In this document: in pieces, positions 1 through 8,219 of the stretch
Position numbering within the stretch: the first letter of the stretch is position 1
How the letters are laid out: every line of letters begins with the position of its first letter
Source: CAMLQK01 sp035690865
GTDB lineage: Bacteria > Patescibacteriota > Saccharimonadia > Saccharimonadales > UBA4665
NCBI GenBank assembly: GCA_035690865.1
Contig: DASSKE010000004.1
Location: forward strand, 1-64,000
Length of the DNA: 64,000 bases
Reading direction: 5' to 3'
Notes under the pieces: model-generated
The model's database searches: none
What the model was told of the DNA's origin: nothing
The model's input: the letters and a program-made list of their open reading frames with translations, nothing else
Position numbers and translations under genes: made by a program

Positions 1-2
1 CT

Positions 3-239
3 TCAGCCTTGGATAGTGAAAGTGAAGTTCTTATTCAGGCAGCCTTACAAGAACTTATGGAAAAACGCACCGCCATTGTTATTGCCCACCGCCTCAGCAC
101 TATTCAGAAGATGGATAGGATTTTGGTGCTGGATGGCGGCACCATTGCCGAGCAAGGCTCGCATAAAGAATTGCTTGCCAAAAAAGGCTTGTATGCTCGT
201 TTGTGGGCACGCCAATCTGACGGGTTTATAGAAGATTAA
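3..239 (+). CDS. ABC transporter ATP-binding C-terminus (5' truncated by window edge)
   Basis: Only the last 79 residues are in the window; the frame is open to the left edge. The visible part starts with the end of Walker B and the D-loop (SALDSESE), followed by the H-loop (IAHRLST) and the usual end of an exporter nucleotide-binding domain (ILVLDGGTIAEQGSH). SALDSESE plus AHRLST is typical of MsbA/LmrA-type fused exporters, so the missing part probably carries the transmembrane domain. The substrate cannot be told. It converges on the next gene with a single base between the stop codons and no room for a terminator. Confidence 0.9.
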   Translation, partial: SALDSESEVLIQAALQELMEKRTAIVIAHRLSTIQKMDRILVLDGGTIAEQGSHKELLAKKGLYARLWARQSDGFIED

Positions 240-240
240 T

Positions 241-732
241 TTAGCTTTTGCTACATAGTGCCAAGGCGTATTTGCTCGGAGATATTTGCTTGGGGTCTTT
301 TGGCTTTTTGCGGTAGGCCGGACCAATTAACGTGCAGCGGCCATCAAATCCATCAACAACTAAAGACATATCCTCACTGAGCAAACGGAAAGGGACTTCG
401 GTATTGCAGGCTACATCGCCAAGCAATTGCTTAGAAATTTCTTCTCGTGTTTTATCTAGTTTTTGGGCGTAGACATCAAGGTTAAGCCTGGTAGTGCCAG
501 CCTCTTTCCATTTGTCTGGCTCAACGGCGCTACACTCTAAGGTTAGACTGGACGGCGAGGCCTGAGGCGTGCTTGGCTTTTCTTCGCTGTTATCACGCGA
601 TAAATACCACGCGCCAGCCAATACTACGCTGCATATCACGCCCATAGCCACCATTCTTCGTGTTGAATAAATACCGTCCCCTTGAGGCTCTTCATCGTAT
701 TGGCTAGGCATTCTAGAGAAAGATTCGGGCAT
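241..732 (-). CDS. Hypothetical single-pass membrane protein
   Basis: 163 residues. An acidic N-terminus of about 26 residues is followed by a hydrophobic segment (about 28-44, MVAMGVICSVVLAGAWYL) and an outside domain after a Ser/Pro-rich linker. The outside domain contains three cysteines (in ECSAV, ACNTE and RCTLI) that could form disulfides. The ATG has an AGGAG Shine-Dalgarno six bases upstream, so the start is well supported. I do not recognise the family. Confidence 0.7.
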   Translation of the reverse strand: MPESFSRMPSQYDEEPQGDGIYSTRRMVAMGVICSVVLAGAWYLSRDNSEEKPSTPQASPSSLTLECSAVEPDKWKEAGTTRLNLDVYAQKLDKTREEISKQLLGDVACNTEVPFRLLSEDMSLVVDGFDGRCTLIGPAYRKKPKDPKQISPSKYALALCSKS

Positions 733-771
733 ACCACTCCTTTTAAAACATTTTCTAAACTGTATCAGCTA

Positions 772-799
772 TTGGCAAAAATCTAAAGAGTTTTATAAT
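772..799 (+). promoter_or_regulatory. Promoter of the PEGA-domain gene
   Basis: TTGGCA (772-777), 16 bases, then a perfect TATAAT (794-799). The ATG at 812 follows 12 bases later and no Shine-Dalgarno is visible, so any leader would be only about 5 nt. Confidence 0.6.
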
Positions 800-811
800 A
801 AGATATAGCCT

Positions 812-2317
812 ATGGATTTTCTTGACCCAAAAAAACAAAAAGCTCATAACGTTCGCCTCATTGTCGGATACGTCCTCATTGGCATTGCCCTGGCCCTAAC
901 CACTGTTATTTTGCTGTATAAAGCCTATGGATTTGATTTTGACCGCCAGGGCCGCGTCATTCAGAACGGCTTGGTGTTTATGTCGTCTACGCCAAACCCG
1001 GCCCAAGTCTATATTAATGGCGAAAAATATAAGAATGATACCAATGTGCGCATTTCGCTTGCTTCTGGCCAGTATACGTTTGAATTGCGCAAAGCCGGGT
1101 ATTTGCCCTGGAAACGAGCGATTACGGTTGAAGGGGGGAGCGTGCGCCGGTTTGACTATCCGTTTTTAATTCCCTCCGACCTTAAAACAAGTTCCTTGCG
1201 CGATTACGCAACCGTGCCTCGTGTGCTGACGCAAAGTCCGGATCGCCGTTGGCTTTTGACCCAAAATGGCGATGCCACAACACGTTTTGTTGTTTTTGAT
1301 TTGAATAACCCCAAGGACGCACCCAAGGACATCGTTTTGCCCGATAACGCTGCTACGGTTGGTGACGATGGCAGCGAAGTAAAATGGGAGACAGTACAAT
1401 GGTCGTCCGACAACCGCCACGTTATTCTAAAACATGGGTATCAAAAAGGGGGCACGGCTGCTTATGAGTACATTTTGTTAGACCGCCAAGACCCGGCAGA
1501 ATCAAAAAATCTCACCCAGGCGTGGGGTATAAATCCAACTTCCCTGCAAATGCAAGACCGCAGCTACGACAAATACTATCTGTACGACGCTGGTACGAAA
1601 GTACTTTCTACAGCAACACTTAAAGATCCGCAGCCAAAGGAGTATGCCAAAGAGGTGTTGGGCTTTAAGTCGTATGGCGATAATATCGTTGTATACGCAA
1701 CCACCAAAGGCCAAAAGAGTGGCGAGGCCGCCGTTATGTGGCAGGACGGCGACAAAAAGTACACCATAAAAACCTTTGCGGCCGATGTGACCGCAAATGC
1801 AACCTTTTTAGTAGACATCACAAAATACGATGGTGACTGGTATGTTGCTGCCGGCTCTTCTGTTGAGGGTAAGGTGTACGTGTATCGCAATCCCCTGCAA
1901 ATGCTCAGCGAGGATAACATAACCGTCCCGGTACATATTCTTAAGGTTACGGGCATTAACTACATTGAGTTCTCGAATAACGCTCGCTTTATTATGGGTG
2001 AGAACGGCTCGAAGTTCTCGGTATATGATGCAGAATATGACAAAGGCTATGCTTTTGACGTCAAGAAAACACTGGACAGCCCACAGGCGCATGCTTCGTG
2101 GATGGACGGCCATCGCTTGCTGTATGTAAGTGGTGGCAAGGTTGAGATTACCGACTTTGATAATGCTAACCAGGCAACGCTGGTAGCCGATAATCCAGCA
2201 ATCGTGCCGGTTTTTGACAGGGACTACAATTATATGTACACAATTACAGGTCGTGACAATACTACAACGCCGTTTGCTCTTGATAAGACAGCTCTCCGCA
2301 TACCTGCCGACCTCTAG
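812..2317 (+). CDS. PEGA-domain membrane protein with beta-propeller-like outer region
   Basis: 501 residues. A short cytoplasmic N-terminus is followed by one membrane helix (about 16-36) and a PEGA domain at about 55-105 (PNPAQVYINGE, SLASGQYTFELRKAGYLPW), a small beta module common in extracytoplasmic surface proteins. The remaining 390 residues are beta-rich with repeated short segments such as SPDRRWLLTQNG and WSSDNRHVILKHG, resembling the blades of WD40/TolB-like propellers. It probably acts outside the membrane as a binding scaffold; no catalytic motif is seen. It has its own promoter and almost no leader. The family call rests on the PEGA segment; the propeller is inferred. Confidence 0.8.
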   Translation: MDFLDPKKQKAHNVRLIVGYVLIGIALALTTVILLYKAYGFDFDRQGRVIQNGLVFMSSTPNPAQVYINGEKYKNDTNVRISLASGQYTFELRKAGYLPWKRAITVEGGSVRRFDYPFLIPSDLKTSSLRDYATVPRVLTQSPDRRWLLTQNGDATTRFVVFDLNNPKDAPKDIVLPDNAATVGDDGSEVKWETVQWSSDNRHVILKHGYQKGGTAAYEYILLDRQDPAESKNLTQAWGINPTSLQMQDRSYDKYYLYDAGTKVLSTATLKDPQPKEYAKEVLGFKSYGDNIVVYATTKGQKSGEAAVMWQDGDKKYTIKTFAADVTANATFLVDITKYDGDWYVAAGSSVEGKVYVYRNPLQMLSEDNITVPVHILKVTGINYIEFSNNARFIMGENGSKFSVYDAEYDKGYAFDVKKTLDSPQAHASWMDGHRLLYVSGGKVEITDFDNANQATLVADNPAIVPVFDRDYNYMYTITGRDNTTTPFALDKTALRIPADL

Positions 2318-2320
2318 TGC

Positions 2321-2348
2321 TTGGCGAATGAGCCTGCTACAATATAAT
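2321..2348 (+). promoter_or_regulatory. Promoter of the lipoprotein gene
   Basis: TTGGCG (2321-2326), 16 bases, TATAAT (2343-2348). Unlike many promoters here it is followed by a real leader of about 20 nt carrying an AGGGAGG ribosome binding site before the ATG at 2375. Confidence 0.5.
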
Positions 2349-2374
2349 CTTCATGTAAAAGGGAGGGATACCTC

Positions 2375-2869
2375 ATGACAGAACGTATTAGTAGCACATC
2401 TTTTTCGACACTTCCCCGTTGGCAACGGGCGCTGGTAGTGGCACCAGCGGTTGCAGGCTTGTGCGTGGCCGCTACAGGCTGTGGCAGTGAGAGCGGCGGC
2501 AAGGAGGCTAACGCTTCCGCATCGACAACCCAAAGGCCTTTAGCTTTTGAGGTACATGGCAAATGCTCTGACGATGGTGCCTCCGGTGAACTTACCAACA
2601 CATCTTCGGGCTTTACTCCCGGAGAAAATATGACACAACATATTATTACGCAGCCAGATGGCCAGCCCTACACGCGACTTGTAAATGGCGGGTACGGTAA
2701 TGTTGACAGCACCGGCGCATCAGAGTGGAAGTGGCCTTGCGAAGCGGTTGACCCGCACGGTGTGTACACAGCCGTTATTACTGATCTTGGACCTGACGGA
2801 CGCTTGGGCGGTGGCGACGACCGAACCTTTCGCTATAGCTTTCATGTTGCCGATGGGCACAGTAACTAG
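2375..2869 (+). CDS. Putative lipoprotein, function unknown
   Basis: 164 residues. The N-terminus has positive charge and a hydrophobic stretch (about 19-33) ending in AATGC, a loose lipobox, then a Ser/Gly-rich linker, as expected for a lipidated protein exported by Sec. The mature part is beta-rich (PDGQPYTRLVNGG, VDPHGVYTAVITDLGPDG), like an immunoglobulin-type or carboxypeptidase-regulatory fold, but no family is recognised. A strong AGGGAGG site supports the start. Its stop codon overlaps the stop of the opposing gene within CTAG. Confidence 0.65.
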   Translation: MTERISSTSFSTLPRWQRALVVAPAVAGLCVAATGCGSESGGKEANASASTTQRPLAFEVHGKCSDDGASGELTNTSSGFTPGENMTQHIITQPDGQPYTRLVNGGYGNVDSTGASEWKWPCEAVDPHGVYTAVITDLGPDGRLGGGDDRTFRYSFHVADGHSN

Positions 2870-3876
2870 GAAGTAGTGTCGGTGTCTTGGGCCACTAAGG
2901 CTCTTTGCAAGTCCTCGGCGTAGCGCCTTGCTACCTCGAGGGCTTTTTTGTTGTTCCCATGATCTCCAACTTCTAGTGTGTCACGCTGCTCCAATAAAGC
3001 AGTGATGAATGCTTGCGGCGAAATGCCCCAGTCTTGCCCTTGCCCTCTTCGACGCTTACCCAGATAGATGATGTCGTCAGAGACAACGGCTGGTTTGTGG
3101 TCGAACGGTATGGGTGCTTTGGCCCGCTTGGCAATTGCCGACAAGATACCGGCATGCGGCAGTGCCCGTCCTGCCCGCACCACGTCGCCGCCGTAGTCGG
3201 CCAGCGCTTGCACAGTAACTGCTGTTACAAACTCCGCGCCGATACGCACCGTTCCCGGCATGTGCATTTCCGCAAACATTCCAGCGTCCATGTCAATAAA
3301 GACCGGTCCTTCTTCTTGCTCATATTTAAAGTCAATCTGGTCGTCTTCGGCTAAATAAGCCACGTTAAGATAGTCGGCGCAAAAGGCAACAACGCGCGGT
3401 CCAATGCCGTGCGGCCCTCTTTGGTGGGTGGCCCATTTACGCACTTCCTCCTGGAGCTTATCTGCGGAGAATACGTCACTCTCTCTTTGTTCGGGGGTAG
3501 AAAAATGCCCGCGAATGAGCTGCACATAGTTGCCAATGGCCGAAGGAGATATCTCTCGCCAGACACAGTATGCCCTAAGTTCGTCTAAACTGCGCTCCGG
3601 GTTGCCGTAGTCGAAGATGGGTCGCTCGGCCTGCGTGGGCTGCGGATACTGATCTACGCTGCAAAAGTACACACCCGCCATGTCTTGGAGCTGGGCGAAC
3701 TCCTGCTGACTCTTATTGAGCTGCAGCTGTATCCGTTCGAGCGTTTCTCCGGCTGGCAGCTGAGTGTTTGGCGCTTGCTCGTCTACGATTGCCTGGAGGC
3801 GCACTATGCGGTTGAAGGTGTCATTTGCGGCATAAGCGCAGTCGTATGCGGCCATAACTTGTGGGCGGTATTCCAT
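2866..3876 (-). CDS. Hypothetical protein, third member of a tandem paralogue triplet
   Basis: 336 residues, soluble. It has an N-terminal helical region with probable coiled coil (about 20-66) and a C-terminal module ending in DWGISPQAF (about 282-290). A module with the same order, an AIAK-type helix, a short strand pair (AVVSDDIIYLG) and then the (D/V)GI-P-F motif, occurs at the end of the two upstream genes, so the three are diverged paralogues. Start and preceding stop share one base (TAATG), which implies translational coupling. Function unknown; nothing catalytic is evident. Confidence 0.7.
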   Translation of the reverse strand: MEYRPQVMAAYDCAYAANDTFNRIVRLQAIVDEQAPNTQLPAGETLERIQLQLNKSQQEFAQLQDMAGVYFCSVDQYPQPTQAERPIFDYGNPERSLDELRAYCVWREISPSAIGNYVQLIRGHFSTPEQRESDVFSADKLQEEVRKWATHQRGPHGIGPRVVAFCADYLNVAYLAEDDQIDFKYEQEEGPVFIDMDAGMFAEMHMPGTVRIGAEFVTAVTVQALADYGGDVVRAGRALPHAGILSAIAKRAKAPIPFDHKPAVVSDDIIYLGKRRRGQGQDWGISPQAFITALLEQRDTLEVGDHGNNKKALEVARRYAEDLQRALVAQDTDTTS

Positions 3877-4652
3877 TATTGCGTTGCTCCTTGTAATGCT
3901 TGCAGGTAGGCTTGGACAACTCGATCACAGCGAGGAGTGTGACCCCATACTTCAGACTCGCCGGGCGCGCCGAGTAACTCATAGCTTAGGGGGAATACCT
4001 GAGGAGAAATGCCCCAGTCGCTTGCCCTATCCCAGCTCTTGGCCGGTCGCAAAAAAGCAACACCGGGTGCGGTAATGCATGGCGCGCGCTCGGGCTGCCC
4101 TTCTACTTGGTCAACATTTGGAGTCAGGCTATGACCGATGTGTTCGATGATACTATTGAGCCGGACGTTCTTTTCGTGCGGCATTCTCTTACTTACAAAA
4201 CGTTGTATAGCCTTGCCGGTTACAAACGCCTGCTCCGTATTATCTATGACGACCGTATCAAGCAAAATAGAACTGAGCGGTGCCTCTGCTAGCTCTGCAC
4301 GTTCCTGCTCTTTATTACGTTCCATGCGCTCCATGTTTGCAATCGCTGGCTGATAGCCGCAGAATGCCCGGACAAAAGTCATGGTTAATGGCCCGACATC
4401 TCGGGGCATCTCATCTGGATTATCAATCCAAAAGTCGGTGACTAACAATAGTTCACGGCGGGTAGTGAGCGCCCGCCCGGTACGCTCGCCATCTTTTTTT
4501 CTGGTTATTTGGCCGTTCCGAAAGAGCACGTTTGTAATTCGTAGTAGACGATCTGGCGGCACGTGACTGTATTCTGCCGCAAAAGCCGGCATGGCCTGTA
4601 AAACGTCGATGGGTGCATCCATAAACGGATCGCCGAGTTCGGGTGTGGTCAT
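3876..4652 (-). CDS. Hypothetical protein, second member of the triplet
   Basis: 258 residues. The N-terminal half (about 35-100) looks like a winged-helix or helical bundle and aligns with the upstream paralogue: FRNGQITRKKDG against ILGGAIKEYPEHG, then PRDVG...FC against PRNIG...FC. The C-terminal module carries CITAPGVAFL and SDWGISPQVF (about 211-220). The start overlaps the previous stop by four bases (ATGA), so it is co-translated with its neighbours. Unknown family; a DNA- or protein-binding role is only a guess from the helical N-terminus. Confidence 0.7.
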   Translation of the reverse strand: MTTPELGDPFMDAPIDVLQAMPAFAAEYSHVPPDRLLRITNVLFRNGQITRKKDGERTGRALTTRRELLLVTDFWIDNPDEMPRDVGPLTMTFVRAFCGYQPAIANMERMERNKEQERAELAEAPLSSILLDTVVIDNTEQAFVTGKAIQRFVSKRMPHEKNVRLNSIIEHIGHSLTPNVDQVEGQPERAPCITAPGVAFLRPAKSWDRASDWGISPQVFPLSYELLGAPGESEVWGHTPRCDRVVQAYLQALQGATQ

Positions 4653-5431
4653 GATTCTTGTTGCAATAGCTCTCGTATTGATTCGATATAGTACTCAGTA
4701 GCTTCTTGTACACGTGGCGTAAAGCCGGGTACGTCCTGGCCGGACGCAATAACACCAGTGTAGCCGACCTCGAAGTGCTTTGGAATAATGCCCACGGAGC
4801 GGACTATACGTGCTCCGCTTGCATAGGTGTCAGTGAATACAACGCCAGAGGGATAAACGAAGGAGCCGGCTGATCGTTGTAACGGCGGTTCTTTTGGATG
4901 CAGATGCTTGGCGATGGCACCAAAGATTCCCTGAAAAGGTAAGGTTTGATCGGCGGGCCTTTCGTTGCGCATGACGCTGCGCAGACTACTTGTTCTGACA
5001 ACTTCAATGACTTTGTTGCCAACCCGCAACGGTTCAAAGGCATAACCGCGCCGTGTCTGTAAACGCTCTGCATTGATCGCTTGGGATTCGTTAAGCTGGG
5101 TTGCGGCGAGGCTGGCAAGCGCTGTTTCGTCATGGCAGAAAACGCCGAGCAATAAAAGCGACTTTTCGCCGATATTGCGTGGGCGTCGCAGCGGTTCGTG
5201 TTCCCAGGCTTGCAAAAGCTCGCGGACGGATTGACGGGACATCATAAGGCCGTCAACGCCATGCTCCGGGTACTCTTTAATAGCTCCGCCGAGTATCATG
5301 GCTCTGAGCGTTTTTTGCACGGCACTATCGCGCGCGCCAATCTGTTCGGCGGTTTGCTGAAGCTCCTGGACCATATCTACCGGTTCTTGCAGGAATTGTT
5401 CAAATGTTTGCGGGCCTATCTCGTGAGTCAT
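4649..5431 (-). CDS. Hypothetical protein, first member of the triplet
   Basis: 260 residues, first gene of the three-gene operon. The N-terminal helical part (about 10-120) aligns by eye with the second member. The C-terminal module has GAIAKHLHP (about 171-179), SFVYPSGVVF and RSVGIIPKHF (about 211-220). The Trp and Ser of the other two copies (WGIS) are Val and Ile here, so the copies have diverged far. No clear Shine-Dalgarno precedes the ATG and the promoter is not obvious. Confidence 0.7.
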   Translation of the reverse strand: MTHEIGPQTFEQFLQEPVDMVQELQQTAEQIGARDSAVQKTLRAMILGGAIKEYPEHGVDGLMMSRQSVRELLQAWEHEPLRRPRNIGEKSLLLLGVFCHDETALASLAATQLNESQAINAERLQTRRGYAFEPLRVGNKVIEVVRTSSLRSVMRNERPADQTLPFQGIFGAIAKHLHPKEPPLQRSAGSFVYPSGVVFTDTYASGARIVRSVGIIPKHFEVGYTGVIASGQDVPGFTPRVQEATEYYIESIRELLQQES

Positions 5432-5490
5432 GTATGTTCGCTATGGTTTAAAAATCATAGCATACCGTGAATCTGCGCATCCTGCAAGAA

Positions 5491-6975
5491 TTACTGGAAC
5501 CAGTCGAGCACGCGTTTCCAGATTGGTGGACCATTGCCGGTAATGCTGCTGGGGCTCGCTTCGGTTGAGCCGGCTTGTGGTTCGCTGGCGGCAGCGTTGC
5601 CGTTGGGGTCTGGGCTGACTTGCTCGCCCCAAACAACGAGCCGATTGAGTGAGGTGCCCGGCGGATCACACGTGATAAGTGTGGCGGTGGCCGTTTTGTC
5701 GGGCACGTCAGAAAGCACGCTGACGTCGCTGGGCGAAACCACTCGCTTGTCGTATACGCGATAGGTGTACACTTTTTTGTTGTACGTAAGGTAAAAAATG
5801 TCGCCAGGCACGAGCTTGCTCAATTTTACAAAAGCAAACTTATACTTTCCGGGATTAAGGATGTTGTTACTGGAATGCCCAAAAATAGAAGTGTTGCCTT
5901 TTTCGCCTGGCTTAGAGGTGGTGTAGTAGTGCACAACGCCGCTCTCCAGCGCCTTCTGAAAAGCTTCTTCTTCAACGGTTTGCAAGGTGTAGTCTACGGG
6001 TATCTGTACGCTGATTTTAGGAATAATAACCTCTGGAGCTTCGCTTGGCGCTACACTATCGGAGCCTAAAATAATTGGCGTCGCGCTGGCAGTGCGACTC
6101 GGTTGAATAAACGGTGCCAGCACTACCTCGTTAAACAAGCCAAAGAGCACAATGAGCAGTACAACGGCGCCAATGGTCAGGCCAAAAAGCAGTGACTTAG
6201 CGTGCTGAATAGCTTTAGCTTGCGCGGCGGTACTCAGATTAACGTTTTTTGCTACGCGGTGTTTGATTGCCTTGAGCTGTGCGGCGGTTTTTTCGGCAGC
6301 TGCCTTGCGTTTTTTGCCGGAACGTTTGAGCGGTGCCTCATATCCGGAGACAACTGGCGTACGGTCTTCGCTCGGTTCCTCGGCGCGGGCTGTAGGCCGA
6401 AAGCGGCTGGGCAGCACGGGCGTAACGACTGGCTGCGGCACAGGCGGTTTGGGTGCTTCGGTTTTGGGCTGGGCCGGTGTCAGTGTTTGCGACGGGGCCT
6501 GGGCAGCTTGCGGCGTTGCTAAATGCTGGGTATTGTTGTTGCTGTAAAATTCTTGCCAAACCTGATGTTTCTCTTCGTCGGAGAGCTTGGCATAGTACTG
6601 GTGCCAGGCGGTTTGAATCTCGGCCAATGAGCGCCCGGAGGTGCTTAAATCGTACATAAATTGCTGGTGCGGTGAACGCACTGGCTCAGGCTTTTCGCTC
6701 ACAACTACCGCTTCGGTGGCAGCATCCGGCTCCTCGGCAAACAGGTTGTCGAGCTTACGTCGTATGAGTTCTACTGCCTGGGCAGAGCCAGGCTCGGCTG
6801 TTTCGGCAGCCTGCTTTTGAGGGTTAGTATGCGCCGCCTGCTGGGCGGGGTGCGTGTGCTTGGCATGAATGGGGTGGAGCGGTTCGATCCGCCGGCCATG
6901 GCGATTGGGCAATACGTAACCGGAGTCACGCTTGGCTGGCTTATCATCGTCATCGGAGGCAAATAATGGATTCAT
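5491..6975 (-). CDS. Sortase with long cytoplasmic N-terminus
   Basis: 494 residues. A long, low-complexity, Ala/Pro/Gln-rich cytoplasmic region (1-260) precedes one membrane helix (about 262-282) and a C-terminal sortase domain outside. Catalytic residues are visible: His367 in IFGHSS, Cys436 in TLITCDPPGT and Arg445 in NRLVVWG, the order expected for class D/E-like sortases. Sortases cleave an LPxTG-like motif and attach the protein to the envelope; the LANTG protein at 30377-30697 is a plausible substrate. Sortases are usually about 200 residues, so the 260-residue cytoplasmic extension is unusual. A TACATT hexamer lies five bases before the ATG and no Shine-Dalgarno is present. Confidence 0.9.
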   Translation of the reverse strand: MNPLFASDDDDKPAKRDSGYVLPNRHGRRIEPLHPIHAKHTHPAQQAAHTNPQKQAAETAEPGSAQAVELIRRKLDNLFAEEPDAATEAVVVSEKPEPVRSPHQQFMYDLSTSGRSLAEIQTAWHQYYAKLSDEEKHQVWQEFYSNNNTQHLATPQAAQAPSQTLTPAQPKTEAPKPPVPQPVVTPVLPSRFRPTARAEEPSEDRTPVVSGYEAPLKRSGKKRKAAAEKTAAQLKAIKHRVAKNVNLSTAAQAKAIQHAKSLLFGLTIGAVVLLIVLFGLFNEVVLAPFIQPSRTASATPIILGSDSVAPSEAPEVIIPKISVQIPVDYTLQTVEEEAFQKALESGVVHYYTTSKPGEKGNTSIFGHSSNNILNPGKYKFAFVKLSKLVPGDIFYLTYNKKVYTYRVYDKRVVSPSDVSVLSDVPDKTATATLITCDPPGTSLNRLVVWGEQVSPDPNGNAAASEPQAGSTEASPSSITGNGPPIWKRVLDWFQ

Positions 6976-7087
6976 GGGGTAATGTAAACGATTATGCTCG
7001 CTTTATCTCTATAAGTATAGTACAATAGACCCGTTCCTACCAAGTTTGGCTATTGTTTACGGGCAGTGGCAAACGCAACTACATCAC

Positions 7088-7174
7088 GGGCGGGTGGCGG
7101 AATTGGTAGACGCGCTAGACTCAAAATCTTGTGAGAGCAATCTCGTGAGGGTTCGATTCCCTCCTCGCCCACCA
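7088..7174 (+). tRNA. tRNA-Leu (anticodon CAA), CCA encoded
   Basis: The acceptor stem GGGCGGG pairs with CTCGCCC, followed by discriminator A and an encoded CCA (7172-7174). The anticodon loop CTCAAAA gives anticodon CAA, which reads TTG. A long variable arm (GTGAGAGCAATCTCGTGAG region) and the T-loop TTCGATT fit a class II tRNA-Leu. The anticodon stem has one T-T mismatch. Confidence 0.95.
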
Positions 7175-7182
7175 TGCTAAGG

Positions 7183-7207
7183 CGACCTCAAAAAAGAGGT
7201 CGTTTTT
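7183..7207 (+). terminator. Intrinsic terminator of tRNA-Leu
   Basis: CGACCTC, a six-A loop, GAGGTCG, then TTTTT: a seven-base-pair hairpin with a T tract, nine bases after the tRNA. Confidence 0.9.
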
Positions 7208-7217
7208 GCGTTCCTGG

Positions 7218-7454
7218 CTATTGTTCCAGCATCATGCAATCAGTTGCAACGGCCTTATTGATATCCGCACGTGGCTGAACGCCACCAAAAGCAGTCATAT
7301 AATCATAAAGATGCTGACCAGTTAAGGCACATTCGCCGACAGCACAAGCGCGCTGCTGGGGGTTGGCCAGTGCTTGGGTAACATCCGGGTCCATATCGCC
7401 CTCTGACGCGGCTTCGAATCTACGAAAAAGACATTCTTGTTTAGGCTGCTCCAT
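7218..7454 (-). CDS. Small hypothetical protein
   Basis: 78 residues, soluble, with four cysteines (in ECLF, RACAVGECALT and TDCMM). The spacing is not a classic zinc-ribbon pair. An AAAGGAG site six to seven bases before the ATG supports translation. No family recognised. It ends just beyond the tRNA-Leu terminator. Confidence 0.6.
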   Translation of the reverse strand: MEQPKQECLFRRFEAASEGDMDPDVTQALANPQQRACAVGECALTGQHLYDYMTAFGGVQPRADINKAVATDCMMLEQ

Positions 7455-7507
7455 TACTTTCTCCTTTTAACTCGTCAACTACTATAGCAGTATGCTACGC
7501 TTATGGC

Positions 7508-7753
7508 ATGGAAAAAGCACTCAACGCCGAACACCCCGATCACCTTACTTTTGTGCAGATTTTACAAAGACTCCCGGATGTTGAAGCATCAAGGTTGCGT
7601 CCGGCAATTGAACTCTGTGCTGGCCGTGAGGGCCTTGAGGCGGTTACGGTACTTATTGGTGGCCGCGCAACGCGAGCCTACCCCGCTGCGATTGTGGAGC
7701 CGGTTGCCAAAGAATTGCGGGTGCCATTTGGCGATGAGCAGCCAAGCGCATAG
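7508..7753 (+). CDS. Small hypothetical protein preceding the Nudix gene
   Basis: 81 residues, apparently soluble and mostly helical. It overlaps the Nudix gene by 20 bases in another frame, which suggests translational coupling. A TACGCT hexamer lies six bases before the ATG, and there is no Shine-Dalgarno. The family is not recognised. This frame is preferred over the longer overlapping frame starting at 7503 because the latter's first 77 residues have no domain character. Confidence 0.6.
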   Translation: MEKALNAEHPDHLTFVQILQRLPDVEASRLRPAIELCAGREGLEAVTVLIGGRATRAYPAAIVEPVAKELRVPFGDEQPSA

Positions 7754-8219
7754 TCAGTTCTTTCGAGCCAATGCGGGCTGTGTCGTGCTGGGCGGCGATG
7801 GCCGGGTGCTAGTGCTTGAGCGCAGCGATATTCCCGGTGCCTGGCAGCTGCCCCAGGGCGGCATTGATAATGACGAAACGCCGCTTCAGGCAGCCGAGCG
7901 TGAATTATTTGAAGAAACGGGCTTGACGACCAAAGATGTAGAGCTTGTGGCGGAATATCCGCAGTGGCTTACATACGAGTTGCCCGCAGAACTGCGCAAG
8001 CCCTGGACGGGCCGTGGCCAAACGCAGCGGTGGTTTATGTTTCGGCTTAAAACGGCCGAAACAGCGATCTTGCCCGCTGGCAGCAGCCAGGAATTTATGG
8101 CTTGGCGCTGGATGACTTTTAACGATCTTGTCGAAGGCGCGGTGGCTTTTCGTAAGTCTACGTACCGCCAACTTGCGGACTGGGCCGCACCCATACATAC
8201 GGCAACTCAGGAGCAATAG
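7734..8219 (+). CDS. Nudix hydrolase, RppH-like RNA pyrophosphohydrolase
   Basis: 161 residues from the ATG at 7734. WQLPQGGID is followed by a complete Nudix box (about 42-64, G-x5-E-x7-RELFEETGL). The C-terminal half matches the RppH pattern: WLTYELP, then GQTQRWFMFRL, then WRWMTF and AFRKSTYRQL. RppH removes pyrophosphate from 5'-triphosphate mRNA ends and triggers decay; family members also hydrolyse dinucleoside polyphosphates. An upstream extension of the same frame is open but looks non-coding, and the ATG lies inside the end of the previous gene. Its 3' end overlaps the opposing gene by about 60 bases. Confidence 0.82.
   Translation: MSSQAHSQFFRANAGCVVLGGDGRVLVLERSDIPGAWQLPQGGIDNDETPLQAAERELFEETGLTTKDVELVAEYPQWLTYELPAELRKPWTGRGQTQRWFMFRLKTAETAILPAGSSQEFMAWRWMTFNDLVEGAVAFRKSTYRQLADWAAPIHTATQEQ

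Noticed and set aside
7503..7733. N-terminal 77-residue extension of the Nudix frame
   Set aside because: It is read out of frame with the 81-residue gene at 7508 and lacks domain character. The Nudix protein is complete from 7734.
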